Counted from the first letter of the stretch, positions 51,183 through 60,942 are shown. The stretch is DNA of 64,000 nt from Nocardia huaxiensis (GCF_013744875.1 NZ_CP059399.1:2914001-2978000); one strand, 5' to 3'. Numbers and translations: made by a program. The notes: a model not told the origin generated them from the sequence alone.

Positions 51183-52636
51183 CAACACAGATTCCGGAAA
51201 TTATTGCGGCGGAGACGATTTCCGAATGGAGCGACGACGTCGACGTGGTCGTCGCCGGCTTCGGCATCGCGGGCGGCTGCGCGGCCGTCGAAGCCGCGGC
51301 GACGGGCGCCCGCGTACTGGTGCTGGAACGCGCCGCGGTCGCGGGCGGCACGACGGCACTGGCCGGCGGGCACTTCTACCTCGGCGGCGGGACGGCTGTG
51401 CAGCGCGCCACCGGACACGAGGATTCGGCCGAGGAGATGTACCGCTACCTGATGGCGGTGGCGCGCGAGCCGGAAGAGGAGAAGATCCGCGCCTACTGCG
51501 ACGGCAGCGTCGAACACTTCGACTGGCTGGAGGGACTCGGTTTCGAATTCGAGCGCAGCTACTACCCCGAGAAGGCGGTCATCCAGCCCGGCACGCAGGG
51601 GCTGATGTACACCGGCAACGAGAAGGTGTGGCCCTACCGGGAGCAGGCGACGCCCGCCCCGCGCGGGCACAAGGTCCCGGTGCCGGGTGACACGCAGGGC
51701 GCGGCGCTGGTGATCGAACTGCTGGTGAAGCGGGCCGCCGCCCTCGGCGTCGAGGTCCGCTACGAGACCGGCGTGACCAACCTGGTCGTCGACGCCGGCG
51801 GCGCGGTGGTCGGCGTGCAGTGGAAGGAATCCGGGAAAACCGGTGCGGTGCGGGCGAAGTCGGTGGTGCTGGCGGCCGGCGGGTTCGTCATGAACACCGA
51901 GATGGTGGCCGAGCATGTGCCGTGGCTGGCGGAGAAGCCGTTCGTGCTCGGCACCACCTACGACAACGGTCTCGGCATTCGGCTGGGGATCTCGGCGGGC
52001 GGCGACACCCGCAATATGGATCAGGCGTTCGTCACCGCGCCGGTGTACCCGCCGTCCAAGCTGCTGACCGGAATCATTGTGAACCGCAAGGGCGAACGGT
52101 TCGTGGCCGAGGACTCCTACCACGCCCGCACCTCGGCGTTCGTGCTCGAACAGCCGGACGCCGCGGCCTATCTGATCGTCGACTCCGAGCACATGGAACA
52201 GCCCATGTTCCCGCTCGCACCGCTCATCGATGGCTGGGAGACCGTCGAGGAAATGGAGACCGCGCTCGGAATTCCCTCCGGCGCACTGCAATCCACGCTC
52301 GCGCGGTACAACGAGAATGCCGCGCGCGGCGCGGACCCCGACTTCCACAAGGGCGCGGAGTGGGTGCAGCCGCAGGACCAGGGGCCCTGGGGCGCGTTCG
52401 ATCTGACGCTGGGCAAGGCGCTGTACGCCGGGTTCACCCTCGGCGGCCTGTACACCTCCGCCGACGGGGAAGTGTTGCGGGAGAACGGATCACCGATTCC
52501 GGGGCTGTACGCGGCGGGCGCGACCGGCTCGACCCTGGCGCAGGACGGCAAGGGTTACGCCAGCGGCACCCAGCTCGGGTCCGGTTCGTTCTTCGGCCGC
52601 CGCGCCGGACGTCACGCGGCCAGCCGCTCCAGCTGA
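51179..52636 (+). CDS. FAD-dependent oxidoreductase (ketosteroid dehydrogenase/fumarate reductase flavoprotein type)
   Basis: A 485-residue flavoprotein. The dinucleotide-binding motif is VDVVVAGFGIAGGCAAVEAA with the FAD Glu in VLVLERAAVAGGTT. KSVVLAAGGFVMNTEMVAEH, NRKGERFVAEDSYHA and the C-terminal LYAAGATGSTLAQDGKGY and GTQLGSGSFFGRRAG belong to the fumarate reductase/3-ketosteroid-delta1-dehydrogenase superfamily. The GTG overlaps the VOC stop. Steroid, alicyclic or keto-acid substrates are all possible. It overlaps the convergent DUF4132 gene by 25 bases. Confidence 0.85.
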   Translation: MTTQIPEIIAAETISEWSDDVDVVVAGFGIAGGCAAVEAAATGARVLVLERAAVAGGTTALAGGHFYLGGGTAVQRATGHEDSAEEMYRYLMAVAREPEEEKIRAYCDGSVEHFDWLEGLGFEFERSYYPEKAVIQPGTQGLMYTGNEKVWPYREQATPAPRGHKVPVPGDTQGAALVIELLVKRAAALGVEVRYETGVTNLVVDAGGAVVGVQWKESGKTGAVRAKSVVLAAGGFVMNTEMVAEHVPWLAEKPFVLGTTYDNGLGIRLGISAGGDTRNMDQAFVTAPVYPPSKLLTGIIVNRKGERFVAEDSYHARTSAFVLEQPDAAAYLIVDSEHMEQPMFPLAPLIDGWETVEEMETALGIPSGALQSTLARYNENAARGADPDFHKGAEWVQPQDQGPWGAFDLTLGKALYAGFTLGGLYTSADGEVLRENGSPIPGLYAAGATGSTLAQDGKGYASGTQLGSGSFFGRRAGRHAASRSS

Positions 52637-55038
52637 CGCAGCAGTTCGGAGGCCGTGACGGCATCCAGGGCGCCGAAGTGGCTGTTGATGCGCACGGTGA
52701 GAATCCGCTGCTCGTCGGCCTCGTAGCGGTAGCCGCCCTGGATGCCGGGGTCCACCACGATGGTGACGTAGGTCAGCACGCCGAAGCGGCGTTTGACGTC
52801 ACCGTAGGACATCTCCCAGCCGTGATGGCGCAGGCCGTAGAGCCTGCCCGTCGGGATCGTCCGATCCACGAAGCGCGGCAACTGATCCGAGGCCGCCTCG
52901 GCGGGCGTGAACCGATACACGCCCCGATCGAGCTGTTCGAAGGGTTGCAGCAGTTCGTAATCCGCGAACAGCACCCGCCAGCGGTCCAGATCCTCGCCCA
53001 GGTGCATGGGGTGCGCGATCCCCACGAGTGCGTCGTCGGGTAGCTCGAAACGTTCGTCCTCGACATCGGCGAAGGTGCGGTCGTCGTCGACGCGGAATGC
53101 GCCGCCGACCGTGCCGTCGGCGGCGAAGACCGCCCACACCAGGCGGCGCGCCAGCTCGCCGAGCACCGGATGGTCCACCACCAGAGCGCGATACGAGCAG
53201 GCCCGCCAGCGGCGGCCGTCGATCATGGCCGCCTCGAATCGCCGGACCTGGTCGTTGGTGACGGTCGCGAGTTCCTTCGCGGACAGGCCCGTCTTGGGCA
53301 CCGCGCGATCGGCCAGCTCCTCGTCGCTCACATCCATTGCGCGGCTGAGCTCTTCGATCATGGCCTTGGCGCGGGTCTTCAGTGTGGCCTGCTTGGCCTT
53401 CTTGGCGATGGTGTGCAGATGCATGAGCGCCACATCCCCGCCGATGGCGGCCAGCACCGACAATCCCTCGATGGCGCGCGCCGTCGCGGAATTGCTCGGC
53501 CAGCTGCTCAGGAAGGGCGCGAAGCGGCGCACGGTGTCCTCGGTGCCCCACCGGCCCAGGGTGTGCAGGACCCAGCCGTTCTTGGCCGGATAGGCGGCCA
53601 GATGCCAGGAATCGAAGACGGCCCAGGCGAATTCGCTCAATGAGACGGGATCGGCGAGCGCGGTGACGGTGGCCAGCTCGGGGTGATCGCCTTCGGGTCC
53701 CGAGGCCATGAGCATCGTGATCACCTGCACGACAGCGGATTCAGGCAGCGCGGTCTCGGTGTCGCGCAGGCGGATCTGCGGCAGCAGCACGGGCGGCAGC
53801 CAGCGCGGCAGCTTGGGTGCGCGGGCGGGCAGGTCGGTCAGGACGGCCGGCAGTTCGGCCGCCGTCACCGGCAGTGGCCGTGGCGGGTCCAGCAGCGATT
53901 TCGACGCCGAATCGGCCTCTTCCGCGACAAGTTTCGGCTTCGCCAGCGCGTGCAGCTGAAAGGTCCGGACGACCAGCGGTGATTCGGTGGTGACCGCCCG
54001 GCGGGACAGCAATCGCATGGCGCGGCGCGGGAACTTGGTCGTCGCCTTGGTGAGCGCGGGCAGCACCCGCTTGTCGTCGATATGGTCCAGCAGCGCCTGA
54101 TAGGCCGCGTCGCAGGGGATGTGCGGCAGCAGGCTCGCGGCGAGTTTGACATCGCCCGGGGGATGCCCCGGCGCGTCGATCAGCTCGGTGGCGAGCGTAT
54201 CCACGGCTGCCGGGCCGACCTGCGTGAACAGGCTGTACCACTGCGAGACCGGGCCGTAGAGAACGCGTTTCACGATCTGCCGGTACCGGGTGAGCTGTGC
54301 GGGCGTGGTGAGCGAGGTGATCAGCATACGTACGGCGTGCTCGGTGGTCAGCCCCTCGAGCGCGAGATCGGCATCGACCCAATCCTGGCGCTCGGGAACC
54401 AGATACGAGGTCGCCAACCGTGCCCACACCGTGCCGGGATCCGAGCGAAGCTCCGAAAGGCGCTGTACCGCGGTCCGATAGGCGGATTCCGAAGCATCCG
54501 CCAGGATCGCGCGGACCCGTAGCGCGGCATGATCGTAGCCGGTGATGACCAGCTCGCCGGGCGCGGCAGCCCGCAACCAGGCCGTCATCCGCCCCTGTTG
54601 CGGGCGCGCCGGCTGTACGCTGACCGCGCGCTGCCAGACCGCGGCCTCGGCGGCGAAGGTCACGCCGTGCTCGAGCATCCAGCTGTCCACGAACAGCGCG
54701 TGGAATTCCCGCCGGTGCTCCGATTCGGTCATCGGACCGACCGCGATCCAGCGCAGGATCGTCAGCACCACGCCGGCGCCGAGCGGCGTGGCGGTGGCGC
54801 TGTCCGGCGCGTCGATATACGCCTGCGCGGCGTCGGCGAACTCGTGCAGTCCATCGTCCCGCGCCGCCGTGAGGACCGTGTCCACCAGCCTCCGGTTGCC
54901 GTGCAGCAGCTGCTGCACGTGCACCGTCGCATACGGCCGAAGTGGTTCCGGCCGTACCTGATTCAGCCCGCGGAACGGCTCCGCCTGCTCCCACCATGCC
55001 GCGGGGAGCGTCCACGTGTTCTCGTCGGCCATGGCCAT
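52612..55038 (-). CDS. DUF4132 protein (MolR/YehI-like)
   Basis: An 808-residue soluble protein. Long helical, repeat-like N-terminal and central parts (ADAAQAYIDAPDSATATPLG; YRQIVKRVLYGPVSQWYSLF) precede a C-terminal domain with RFEAAMIDGRRWRACSYRAL, VVDHPVLGELARRLVWAVFA, RVLFADYELLQPFEQLDRGV and GYRYEADEQRILTVRI. This matches DUF4132, found in E. coli YehI/MolR. No WGR domain is present, no enzyme motif is visible and the function of the family is unknown. The start is the first ATG of MAMADENTW (complement of 55036-55038); the ATG six bases on is an alternative. Confidence 0.8.
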   Translation of the reverse strand: MAMADENTWTLPAAWWEQAEPFRGLNQVRPEPLRPYATVHVQQLLHGNRRLVDTVLTAARDDGLHEFADAAQAYIDAPDSATATPLGAGVVLTILRWIAVGPMTESEHRREFHALFVDSWMLEHGVTFAAEAAVWQRAVSVQPARPQQGRMTAWLRAAAPGELVITGYDHAALRVRAILADASESAYRTAVQRLSELRSDPGTVWARLATSYLVPERQDWVDADLALEGLTTEHAVRMLITSLTTPAQLTRYRQIVKRVLYGPVSQWYSLFTQVGPAAVDTLATELIDAPGHPPGDVKLAASLLPHIPCDAAYQALLDHIDDKRVLPALTKATTKFPRRAMRLLSRRAVTTESPLVVRTFQLHALAKPKLVAEEADSASKSLLDPPRPLPVTAAELPAVLTDLPARAPKLPRWLPPVLLPQIRLRDTETALPESAVVQVITMLMASGPEGDHPELATVTALADPVSLSEFAWAVFDSWHLAAYPAKNGWVLHTLGRWGTEDTVRRFAPFLSSWPSNSATARAIEGLSVLAAIGGDVALMHLHTIAKKAKQATLKTRAKAMIEELSRAMDVSDEELADRAVPKTGLSAKELATVTNDQVRRFEAAMIDGRRWRACSYRALVVDHPVLGELARRLVWAVFAADGTVGGAFRVDDDRTFADVEDERFELPDDALVGIAHPMHLGEDLDRWRVLFADYELLQPFEQLDRGVYRFTPAEAASDQLPRFVDRTIPTGRLYGLRHHGWEMSYGDVKRRFGVLTYVTIVVDPGIQGGYRYEADEQRILTVRINSHFGALDAVTASELLRQLERLAA

Positions 55039-55142
55039 GATCTTGCCCGCCGACACCGACAATCGCGTCGGCGCCCGGTTGTACTGTGGTGGCACGCTTT
55101 TTCGAGCACGGCAAGTCGCATGATCACCGGACGGGGGACGGC

Positions 55143-57260
55143 ATGGGTCGAGCACGGACGAAAACAGGGTGGCGGACTGCGCTGGCGGTGCTGTCGGCGG
55201 TGCTCGTGACGGCTTGCGGGGGCTCGGGTCCGGCGGCCGATCCGCATCAGTGGCTGGAAGAGCTCGACAGTCCGCGCGTGCAGGACTGGGTGGCGGCCGA
55301 GAACGAGAAGACTCTCGCCGTGCTGGAGGCGGATTCGCGCTACGCCGAGAATTTCCGGCAGGCCCTCGATCTGGCCGGCGCGTCGGACCGGCTGCCCACG
55401 CCCGCCTTCGTGGACGGCATGATCGGCAATTTCTGGCAGGACGGCGAGCATCGGCGCGGCATCTGGCGGGAGACCACGGTCGCCGATTACGAATCCGCGC
55501 AACCACAGTGGCGGACCGTGCTGGATCTGGACGCCCTGGCGCTGTCCGAGGGCCGCGACTGGGTGTGGAAGGGCATCGACTGTTCCCCGGCCACCCGCAC
55601 CCGCTGCCTGGTCGAGCTCTCCGAGGGCGGTGAGGACGCCGTCACCGTTCGTGAATTCGACCGGGCCGCAGGCGCATTCGTCGCCGGTGGGTTCGAGCTG
55701 GAACGCGGGAAGCAGCAAGTCACCTGGGTGGACGACAACAGCCTGCTGGTCTCGCGGGAATGGAATCCGGGGGAGAAGACCGCCTCCGGCTACCCCTATG
55801 TGGTCAAGCGCTGGCAGCGGGGGCAGACGCTCGATCAGGCGGTGGAGATCGCGCGCGGCGAACCGTCGGACGGTCTGGCCACCGCCGCGATCCGGCTCGA
55901 CGGCGCCCAGGGCAGACGGCTGACGCTCGTGGGGCGGCGGCCGTCGTTCTATGAGAGCCGGATGAGCCTGGTGGACGGCACCCGGACCACACCGGTGGCG
56001 CTGCCCGCGAAATCCGACCTGGAAGGCATGGTCGGGGACCGGGTGCTGCTGTCCTTGCGCGCGGATTGGTCCACGGGCGGAACAACTTTCACGGCGGGAT
56101 CGCTGATCTCCTTCCGGGCCGACGAACTCACCGCCGATCCCGGAAACCCGCGCCCCACCCTGGTGTGGGCGCCCGGCCCACTCGAATCGCTGCGGCAGGT
56201 CGCGACCACCGCGGACCGGGTGGTGGTGACCTCGCTGTACGACGTGCGCGGCCGCGCCACCGTCTTCGCCCCGCAGCCGGACGGAACCTGGTCCGCCACA
56301 GCGGTTCCGGTGCCCGACAATGCGACGGTCACCGCGGTGGACGCGGATTCACGCGGCGACACCGTCTACCTGTCGGTCACCTCCTTGCTCACCCCGGCGA
56401 CGCTGTGGCGGCTGCACACCGAGGATGGGCGCTTCGATCCGGTGAAATCGGCACCGGCGCGGTTCGATTCGTCGCGCTACGTGGTGGAGCAGCTCAAGGC
56501 CACCTCACCCGACGGCACCCAGGTGCCGTACTTCCTCGTGCGCGCTACCGACCTGCGCTACGACGGCACCAACCCGACGATTCTGTGGGGCTACGGCGGT
56601 TTCGGCATTTCCACCCTGCAGTCCTACAACGGGCTGCTCGGCAGACTCTGGCTCGACCGCGGCGGCGTCTACGTCCTGGCCAATATTCGCGGGGGCGGCG
56701 AATACGGCCCGGCCTGGCACGATGCGGCGCTGAAAACCCAGCGGCAGAACGCCTTCGACGATTTCGCGGCGGTGGGCCGCGATCTCATGGATCGCCGGAT
56801 CACCTCACCGCGGCATCTGGGCATTCAGGGCCGCTCCAATGGCGGGCTGCTCATGGGCGTCGAGTTCACCCAGCATCCGGAGATGTGGAACGCGGTGAAC
56901 ATCCAGGTCCCGCTGCTGGACATGGTTCGCTACGAGCAGATCGCGGCGGGCGCGTCCTGGGTGGGCGAGTACGGCTCCGTGGCCGAACCCGCCGAACGTG
57001 AGTTCCTGGAATCGATTTCGCCCTACGCCCATGTGAGGGCCGGTGTGCGATATCCCGAGCCGCTCATCTGGACCACCACCAAGGACGATCGCGTCGGCCC
57101 GCAGCACGCGCGCAAGTTCGCGGCCCGACTAGCCGAACTCGGCGTCGGGTACCTGTTCTGGGAGCCCACCCAGGGCGGGCACGGCGGCACCACGAACATC
57201 GACGAGCAGGCGCACACCAGCGCCCTCGAATACACCTACTTCCAGCGTCAGCTCATGTAG
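55143..57260 (+). CDS. Prolyl oligopeptidase family serine peptidase, lipoprotein
   Basis: A 705-residue S9A-type peptidase anchored by a lipobox (VLVTACGGS). Mature residues start with DPHQWLEELDSPRVQDWVAA, the usual opening of the family, then the beta-propeller (~70-400) and the alpha/beta hydrolase domain. Active-site marks: GGGEYGPAWHDAAL, Ser in GIQGRSNGGLLMGVE, Asp in TTTKDDRVGPQHARKF, His in GGHGGTT. It should cut short proline-containing peptides outside the membrane. GGGGGAC precedes ATG 55143. It is divergent from the DUF4132 gene, with 104 bases between. Confidence 0.9.
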   Translation: MGRARTKTGWRTALAVLSAVLVTACGGSGPAADPHQWLEELDSPRVQDWVAAENEKTLAVLEADSRYAENFRQALDLAGASDRLPTPAFVDGMIGNFWQDGEHRRGIWRETTVADYESAQPQWRTVLDLDALALSEGRDWVWKGIDCSPATRTRCLVELSEGGEDAVTVREFDRAAGAFVAGGFELERGKQQVTWVDDNSLLVSREWNPGEKTASGYPYVVKRWQRGQTLDQAVEIARGEPSDGLATAAIRLDGAQGRRLTLVGRRPSFYESRMSLVDGTRTTPVALPAKSDLEGMVGDRVLLSLRADWSTGGTTFTAGSLISFRADELTADPGNPRPTLVWAPGPLESLRQVATTADRVVVTSLYDVRGRATVFAPQPDGTWSATAVPVPDNATVTAVDADSRGDTVYLSVTSLLTPATLWRLHTEDGRFDPVKSAPARFDSSRYVVEQLKATSPDGTQVPYFLVRATDLRYDGTNPTILWGYGGFGISTLQSYNGLLGRLWLDRGGVYVLANIRGGGEYGPAWHDAALKTQRQNAFDDFAAVGRDLMDRRITSPRHLGIQGRSNGGLLMGVEFTQHPEMWNAVNIQVPLLDMVRYEQIAAGASWVGEYGSVAEPAEREFLESISPYAHVRAGVRYPEPLIWTTTKDDRVGPQHARKFAARLAELGVGYLFWEPTQGGHGGTTNIDEQAHTSALEYTYFQRQLM

Positions 57261-57275
57261 GAGGTGCGAACCGGC

Positions 57276-57905
57276 TCAGTCCCGGACGATGAGCGACAGC
57301 GCGATCGGCACGAGCACATCGACCAGCTCGCGCACCGGGGGTCGGGGATCCGACAGCAACCACTCGTGCGCGAGCCCGTTGATCGCGCCGATGAGCGCGC
57401 TGACGCCGAGCTCCGCATTGCCGCGCACGTGTGCGCCGGGCCCGGCCAGCGGGTCCACGGCCGCGGTGATGATGGCGATCCAGCTGTGCCGGCGCTCCCG
57501 GCGGTGCTGTTCCATCCGCTCGCTGACCCCGACCACCTCGACGAAGGCGACCTTCGCGCGATTGGGATCGGAGCCGACCGAGCCGAGGTAGGCCGACAGC
57601 GCGGTGGTGACCGTATCGGTGGGAACGGGATCGGGCCCCAGCTCGCTCAGCGCGGTCGCCAGCGCTGCTCCCGCCTGCTCCTGAATGTGGTCGTAGGCCG
57701 CGACCAGAATGTCCTCGCGGGTCTGGAACTCCTCGTAGAACTGGCGTTTCGACAGTCCCGCGGCGGCGCACACATCGGCCAGCGAGCAATTGGCGTACCC
57801 GCGTTCACCGAATATCAGGATGGCGGCATCGAGGAAGCGCTGTCGGCGTTCGGCTTTGCGCTCGACCACGGCCCGGCCGCCGTACTGTCGTCCCTCGATC
57901 GTCAC
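57276..57905 (-). CDS. TetR-family transcriptional regulator
   Basis: A 209-residue TetR regulator. The HTH is RQRFLDAAILIFGERGYANC, SLADVCAAAGLSKRQFYEEF. The C-terminal domain is an all-helical ligand pocket with no clue to the ligand. GTG (complement of 57903-57905) gives MTIEGRQYGGRAVVERKAER. The ribosome site is poor and may be leaderless. It lies 15 bases from the convergent peptidase stop and downstream of the second TetR gene on the same strand. Confidence 0.85.
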   Translation of the reverse strand: MTIEGRQYGGRAVVERKAERRQRFLDAAILIFGERGYANCSLADVCAAAGLSKRQFYEEFQTREDILVAAYDHIQEQAGAALATALSELGPDPVPTDTVTTALSAYLGSVGSDPNRAKVAFVEVVGVSERMEQHRRERRHSWIAIITAAVDPLAGPGAHVRGNAELGVSALIGAINGLAHEWLLSDPRPPVRELVDVLVPIALSLIVRD

Positions 57906-57957
57906 TCCCCAACGGTAACGGCACGGAGGCCGAAGACGGCGACGGGGACGCAAACCG

Positions 57958-58554
57958 TCAATGACGTGGTCGCAAACCATCAATCATGTAGCCGACGGTG
58001 TCGTCCAGCAGCACGTCCGCATCCGCCGCATTGACGAATCCGGAACCGACGAAGGTGGCCAGCCCCTGCAGCGCGGCCATGGCCGACAGGCAGATGCTGC
58101 GCGGGTCGCCGTCCACCACTTCGCCGCGCGCCTGGCCGTCCGCGATCATGCCCACCGGCACGGCGTACGCCCGCGCCACCGCCTCTTCCATGGCGGCGGT
58201 CGGGTTGTTGTGCCGCCGGGCGAACATGAGCGCCAGCAGCGCCGGATTGTCGACGGAGAAATGCAGGTAGGCCCGCGCCATGGCGTGCAGCCGCTCCAGG
58301 AAAGTGCCGGTGGCAGCGGCCTTTTCGAACTCCGCGCCCAGACGCGTGAAGCCTTCGGCGGCCAGCGCGTCCAGCAGCGCCTGTTTGTCGCGGAAATGCC
58401 GGCTGGGCGCGGCGTGGCTGACGCCGGTGTCGCGGGCGAGCTGCCGCAGCGACAGGCCGTCGACCCCGACACGGCGCAGTGCGGCCTCGGCGCGGCGCAG
58501 GAGTTCGGCGCGCAGATCGCCGTGGTGGTAGGAGCGCAAACGGGCAGCGGACAT
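57958..58554 (-). CDS. TetR-family regulator, controller of the divergent DUF3533 gene
   Basis: A 198-residue TetR regulator: MSAARLRSYHHGDLRAELLR, EAALRRVGVDGLSLRQLARD and TGVSHAAPSRHFRDKQALLD form the HTH. The C-terminal domain (MARAYLHFSVDNPALLALMF) matches the TetR_C_33-like group. ATG is the complement of 58552-58554. The palindrome at 58603-58619, in the 77-base divergent gap, is almost certainly its operator. Confidence 0.88.
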   Translation of the reverse strand: MSAARLRSYHHGDLRAELLRRAEAALRRVGVDGLSLRQLARDTGVSHAAPSRHFRDKQALLDALAAEGFTRLGAEFEKAAATGTFLERLHAMARAYLHFSVDNPALLALMFARRHNNPTAAMEEAVARAYAVPVGMIADGQARGEVVDGDPRSICLSAMAALQGLATFVGSGFVNAADADVLLDDTVGYMIDGLRPRH

Positions 58555-58592
58555 CGAGAAGCAGGATATCCGACACACTTCCGATGTTGTCG

Positions 58593-58621
58593 TTGACTAC
58601 TTTGTAGGCACTGCCTACATT
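58593..58621 (+). promoter_or_regulatory. Promoter with TetR operator in the spacer
   Basis: -35 TTGACT (58593-58598), exactly 17-base spacer, -10 TACATT (58616-58621). A perfect palindrome TGTAGGCACTGCCTACA (58603-58619) fills the spacer and overlaps the -10. Transcription would start about 58628, near ATG 58632. Confidence 0.8.
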
Positions 58622-58631
58622 GGCATGCACC

Positions 58632-60023
58632 ATGACGAACAACAGCGTGTCCGCATCGGAAGGCGGGGAGTCCGTGTTGAAAGACAGTGCGTCCGCAGTG
58701 GTTTCGGAGGAGACCGGCGGCGGCCGCCCGCGCGTGCCCCTGCGCGGCTGGGTCGTCCCGATGCTGGTGGTCACGCTGCTGGCCGCGCTCATGGGCACCA
58801 TGTACCTGGGCTACACCTCCGATCCGGAGAAGAACCTGCACGACTTCCCGGTCGCCCTGGTCAATCAGGACGACGGCGATGTGGTCGACGGCCGTGCCGT
58901 CAATGTCGGCAACCAGATCGCCGAGGCGCTGATCGACAAGGTGCCCTCGGACAAGGTGGACCTGCGGCTGGTCGGCATCAACGAGGCGCAGCGGGAACTC
59001 AAAGAGGGCCAGATCTACGGAGCCATCGTCATTCCCAGCGATTTCAGCAAGCGGCTGTCCATCCTCGCCGCGGCCTCGGTCGTGCCCGGCGATATCGAGC
59101 GGCCCGTCATCACCGTGCACACCAACCCGCGCGCCGGCACCTATGCGTCGGGCATCGTGCAGCGGTTCAGCGACCGCGCCATGGCCGAGGTCAATGCCAC
59201 GGTCGGCACGCAGCTGACCGAGCAGGTCAAGGCCGCGCTGCAGCCCGCCCCGGGCGCGGCGGCCACCGAACTCAGCGGTGCGGCCCGGCTACAGCTGGCC
59301 AAGCCCATCGACGTCGAGGTCGGCCCGTACCGGCCGCTGCCCGAGGGCACCGGCCAGGGCCTGTCCGCCTTCTTCTACACGCTGATCCTGCTGTTCGCCG
59401 GGTTCAGCGGGGCCATGATCCTGCACGCCATGGTCGACAATGTGCTCGGCTACGCACCCGCCGAATACGGCCCGTGGTACCGCTTCATCGAGCCGGTGGC
59501 CATCAGCCGCTGGCGCACGCTGCTCGCCAAGTGGGCCATGGCCGCGCTGACCGCACCGGTCATCTCCGGCATCTTCCTCGGCATCGCGAGCCTGATGAAC
59601 ATGCCGATCGACCATCCGCTGCCGCTGTTCCTCTACGGCTCGCTGGCCGTCGCGGCCGTGAGCATCACCGGCCTGTCGGTGCTGGCCGCCTTCGGCACCG
59701 CCGGTCTGCTCATCAATATGATCGTGTTCGTGATCCTGGGCCTGCCGTCCTCCTCGGGCACCATTCCGATCGAGGCGACGCCGCGCTACATCGCCTTCCT
59801 GGCCGACTTCGAACCCATGCACCAGATCTATCTGGCCGTGCGCGCCATCCTCTACTTCGACGGCCACCTGACCGCGGGGCTGGGCACCGGCCTGTGGATG
59901 ACCCTGTTCGGCTTGGCCCTGGGCCTGCTGCTCGGCACCATCGCCACCCACACCTACGACCTGCGCGGCCTGTACCGCCTCGGCGTGTCGCACCGGCCCG
60001 CCATGGCAGGACTGGCCGAGTAG
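58632..60023 (+). CDS. YhgE/Pip-like membrane protein (DUF3533, ABC-2 permease fold)
   Basis: A 463-residue protein with one N-terminal helix (VVPMLVVTLLAALMGTMYLG), a long extracytoplasmic part (DFPVALVNQDDGDVVDGRAV ... QIYGAIVIPSDFSKRLSILA) and five or six C-terminal helices. YGAIVIPSDFS and the preceding PVALVNQD are hallmarks of the DUF3533/YhgE group, related to ABC-2 permeases and MmpL-like exporters. Control by a divergent TetR suggests a stress-induced export or envelope function. ATG 58632 is close to the predicted transcript start; GTG 58674 with GGGGAG upstream is an alternative. Confidence 0.85.
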   Translation: MTNNSVSASEGGESVLKDSASAVVSEETGGGRPRVPLRGWVVPMLVVTLLAALMGTMYLGYTSDPEKNLHDFPVALVNQDDGDVVDGRAVNVGNQIAEALIDKVPSDKVDLRLVGINEAQRELKEGQIYGAIVIPSDFSKRLSILAAASVVPGDIERPVITVHTNPRAGTYASGIVQRFSDRAMAEVNATVGTQLTEQVKAALQPAPGAAATELSGAARLQLAKPIDVEVGPYRPLPEGTGQGLSAFFYTLILLFAGFSGAMILHAMVDNVLGYAPAEYGPWYRFIEPVAISRWRTLLAKWAMAALTAPVISGIFLGIASLMNMPIDHPLPLFLYGSLAVAAVSITGLSVLAAFGTAGLLINMIVFVILGLPSSSGTIPIEATPRYIAFLADFEPMHQIYLAVRAILYFDGHLTAGLGTGLWMTLFGLALGLLLGTIATHTYDLRGLYRLGVSHRPAMAGLAE

Positions 60024-60123
60024 TCCCGGCGTCCGAAATCCCTTGGCTCGCACCGACGCTGTTACCTGTGATGACTGGTGGCGGTAGGGCACAGGGACTT
60101 TCGACCCTGGTCGTTGTGGACTT

Positions 60124-60942
60124 GTGACGGCAGTATGGGCCCCGGGCACCGAATTACTCATCGCAGAGCGCGATGATCGTGGGGCGGTTCGTTGGATGGG
60201 TTCGTCACAGTTCGACCAGCTGACAGGACAGTTCCTGCGTGCCGTCCGCGATGCGGGCGGCGGTCTCACCGCCGTCTGCGCGGCGTGCGTGCGGGTGCTG
60301 CCGGTGCAGCGTGCCGCCATCGTGCTGGAAGAACGCGACGCCGGCATGCAACCCTGGTGCGCCAGTGACGAATTCGCCGATCGGGTCGAGTCCGCACAGG
60401 CCACGGCCGGGGAAGGACCGGCGGTGTCGGCGGTGGCCGACGGCGTGCCGATCCTGGTCGAGGACCTGGCCGGGGAATTCGATCGATGGCCGGGATTCGC
60501 GGCGGCGCTGGCGAATACACCGGGCGTGCCCGGCTGCGGACATCCGCTCCCGGCCCGCGCATACGGTCCCGCACCCGGCGTGGCCGTCGGATCCATGCTG
60601 GCGGTGCCATTGCGGCTGGGCGCCATCCGGCTCGGCGCGGTCGATCTGTACCGCGAGGTCATCGGGCGGCCGGGGCCCCGGCTCATGTCGGCCGCCCTGC
60701 ACATCGCCGATCTGGTGACCGCGAGCCTGGTGCTGTCCTCCGGGGACGAGGCGCGGCAGTGGGCGCAGCCGGTGTCGAGCCGCTGGATCCACCAGGCCGC
60801 GGGCATGACCAGCGCGCAGCTGGGCATCGATATCGCCGACGCCTACGCCCGCATGCGCGGATATGCCTTCACACATGGGCTTTCGCTGGTCGAGGTGGCA
60901 CACCGCGTAGTAGACCGCAAGGTTCGGATCGAACCCGAATGA
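60124..60942 (+). CDS. GAF-ANTAR protein 1
   Basis: A 272-residue two-domain regulator. GAF domain at residues ~30-195 (LPVQRAAIVLEERDAGMQPW, GEGPAVSAVADGVPILVEDL, SMLAVPLRLGAIRLGAVDLY) and ANTAR domain at ~220-265 (WIHQAAGMTSAQLGIDIADA, YARMRGYAFTHGLSLVEVAH). ANTAR domains bind paired RNA hairpins and act as antiterminators. The GTG start at 60124 is preceded by a weak ribosome site. Its ligand and RNA targets are unknown. Confidence 0.85.
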   Translation: MTAVWAPGTELLIAERDDRGAVRWMGSSQFDQLTGQFLRAVRDAGGGLTAVCAACVRVLPVQRAAIVLEERDAGMQPWCASDEFADRVESAQATAGEGPAVSAVADGVPILVEDLAGEFDRWPGFAAALANTPGVPGCGHPLPARAYGPAPGVAVGSMLAVPLRLGAIRLGAVDLYREVIGRPGPRLMSAALHIADLVTASLVLSSGDEARQWAQPVSSRWIHQAAGMTSAQLGIDIADAYARMRGYAFTHGLSLVEVAHRVVDRKVRIEPE

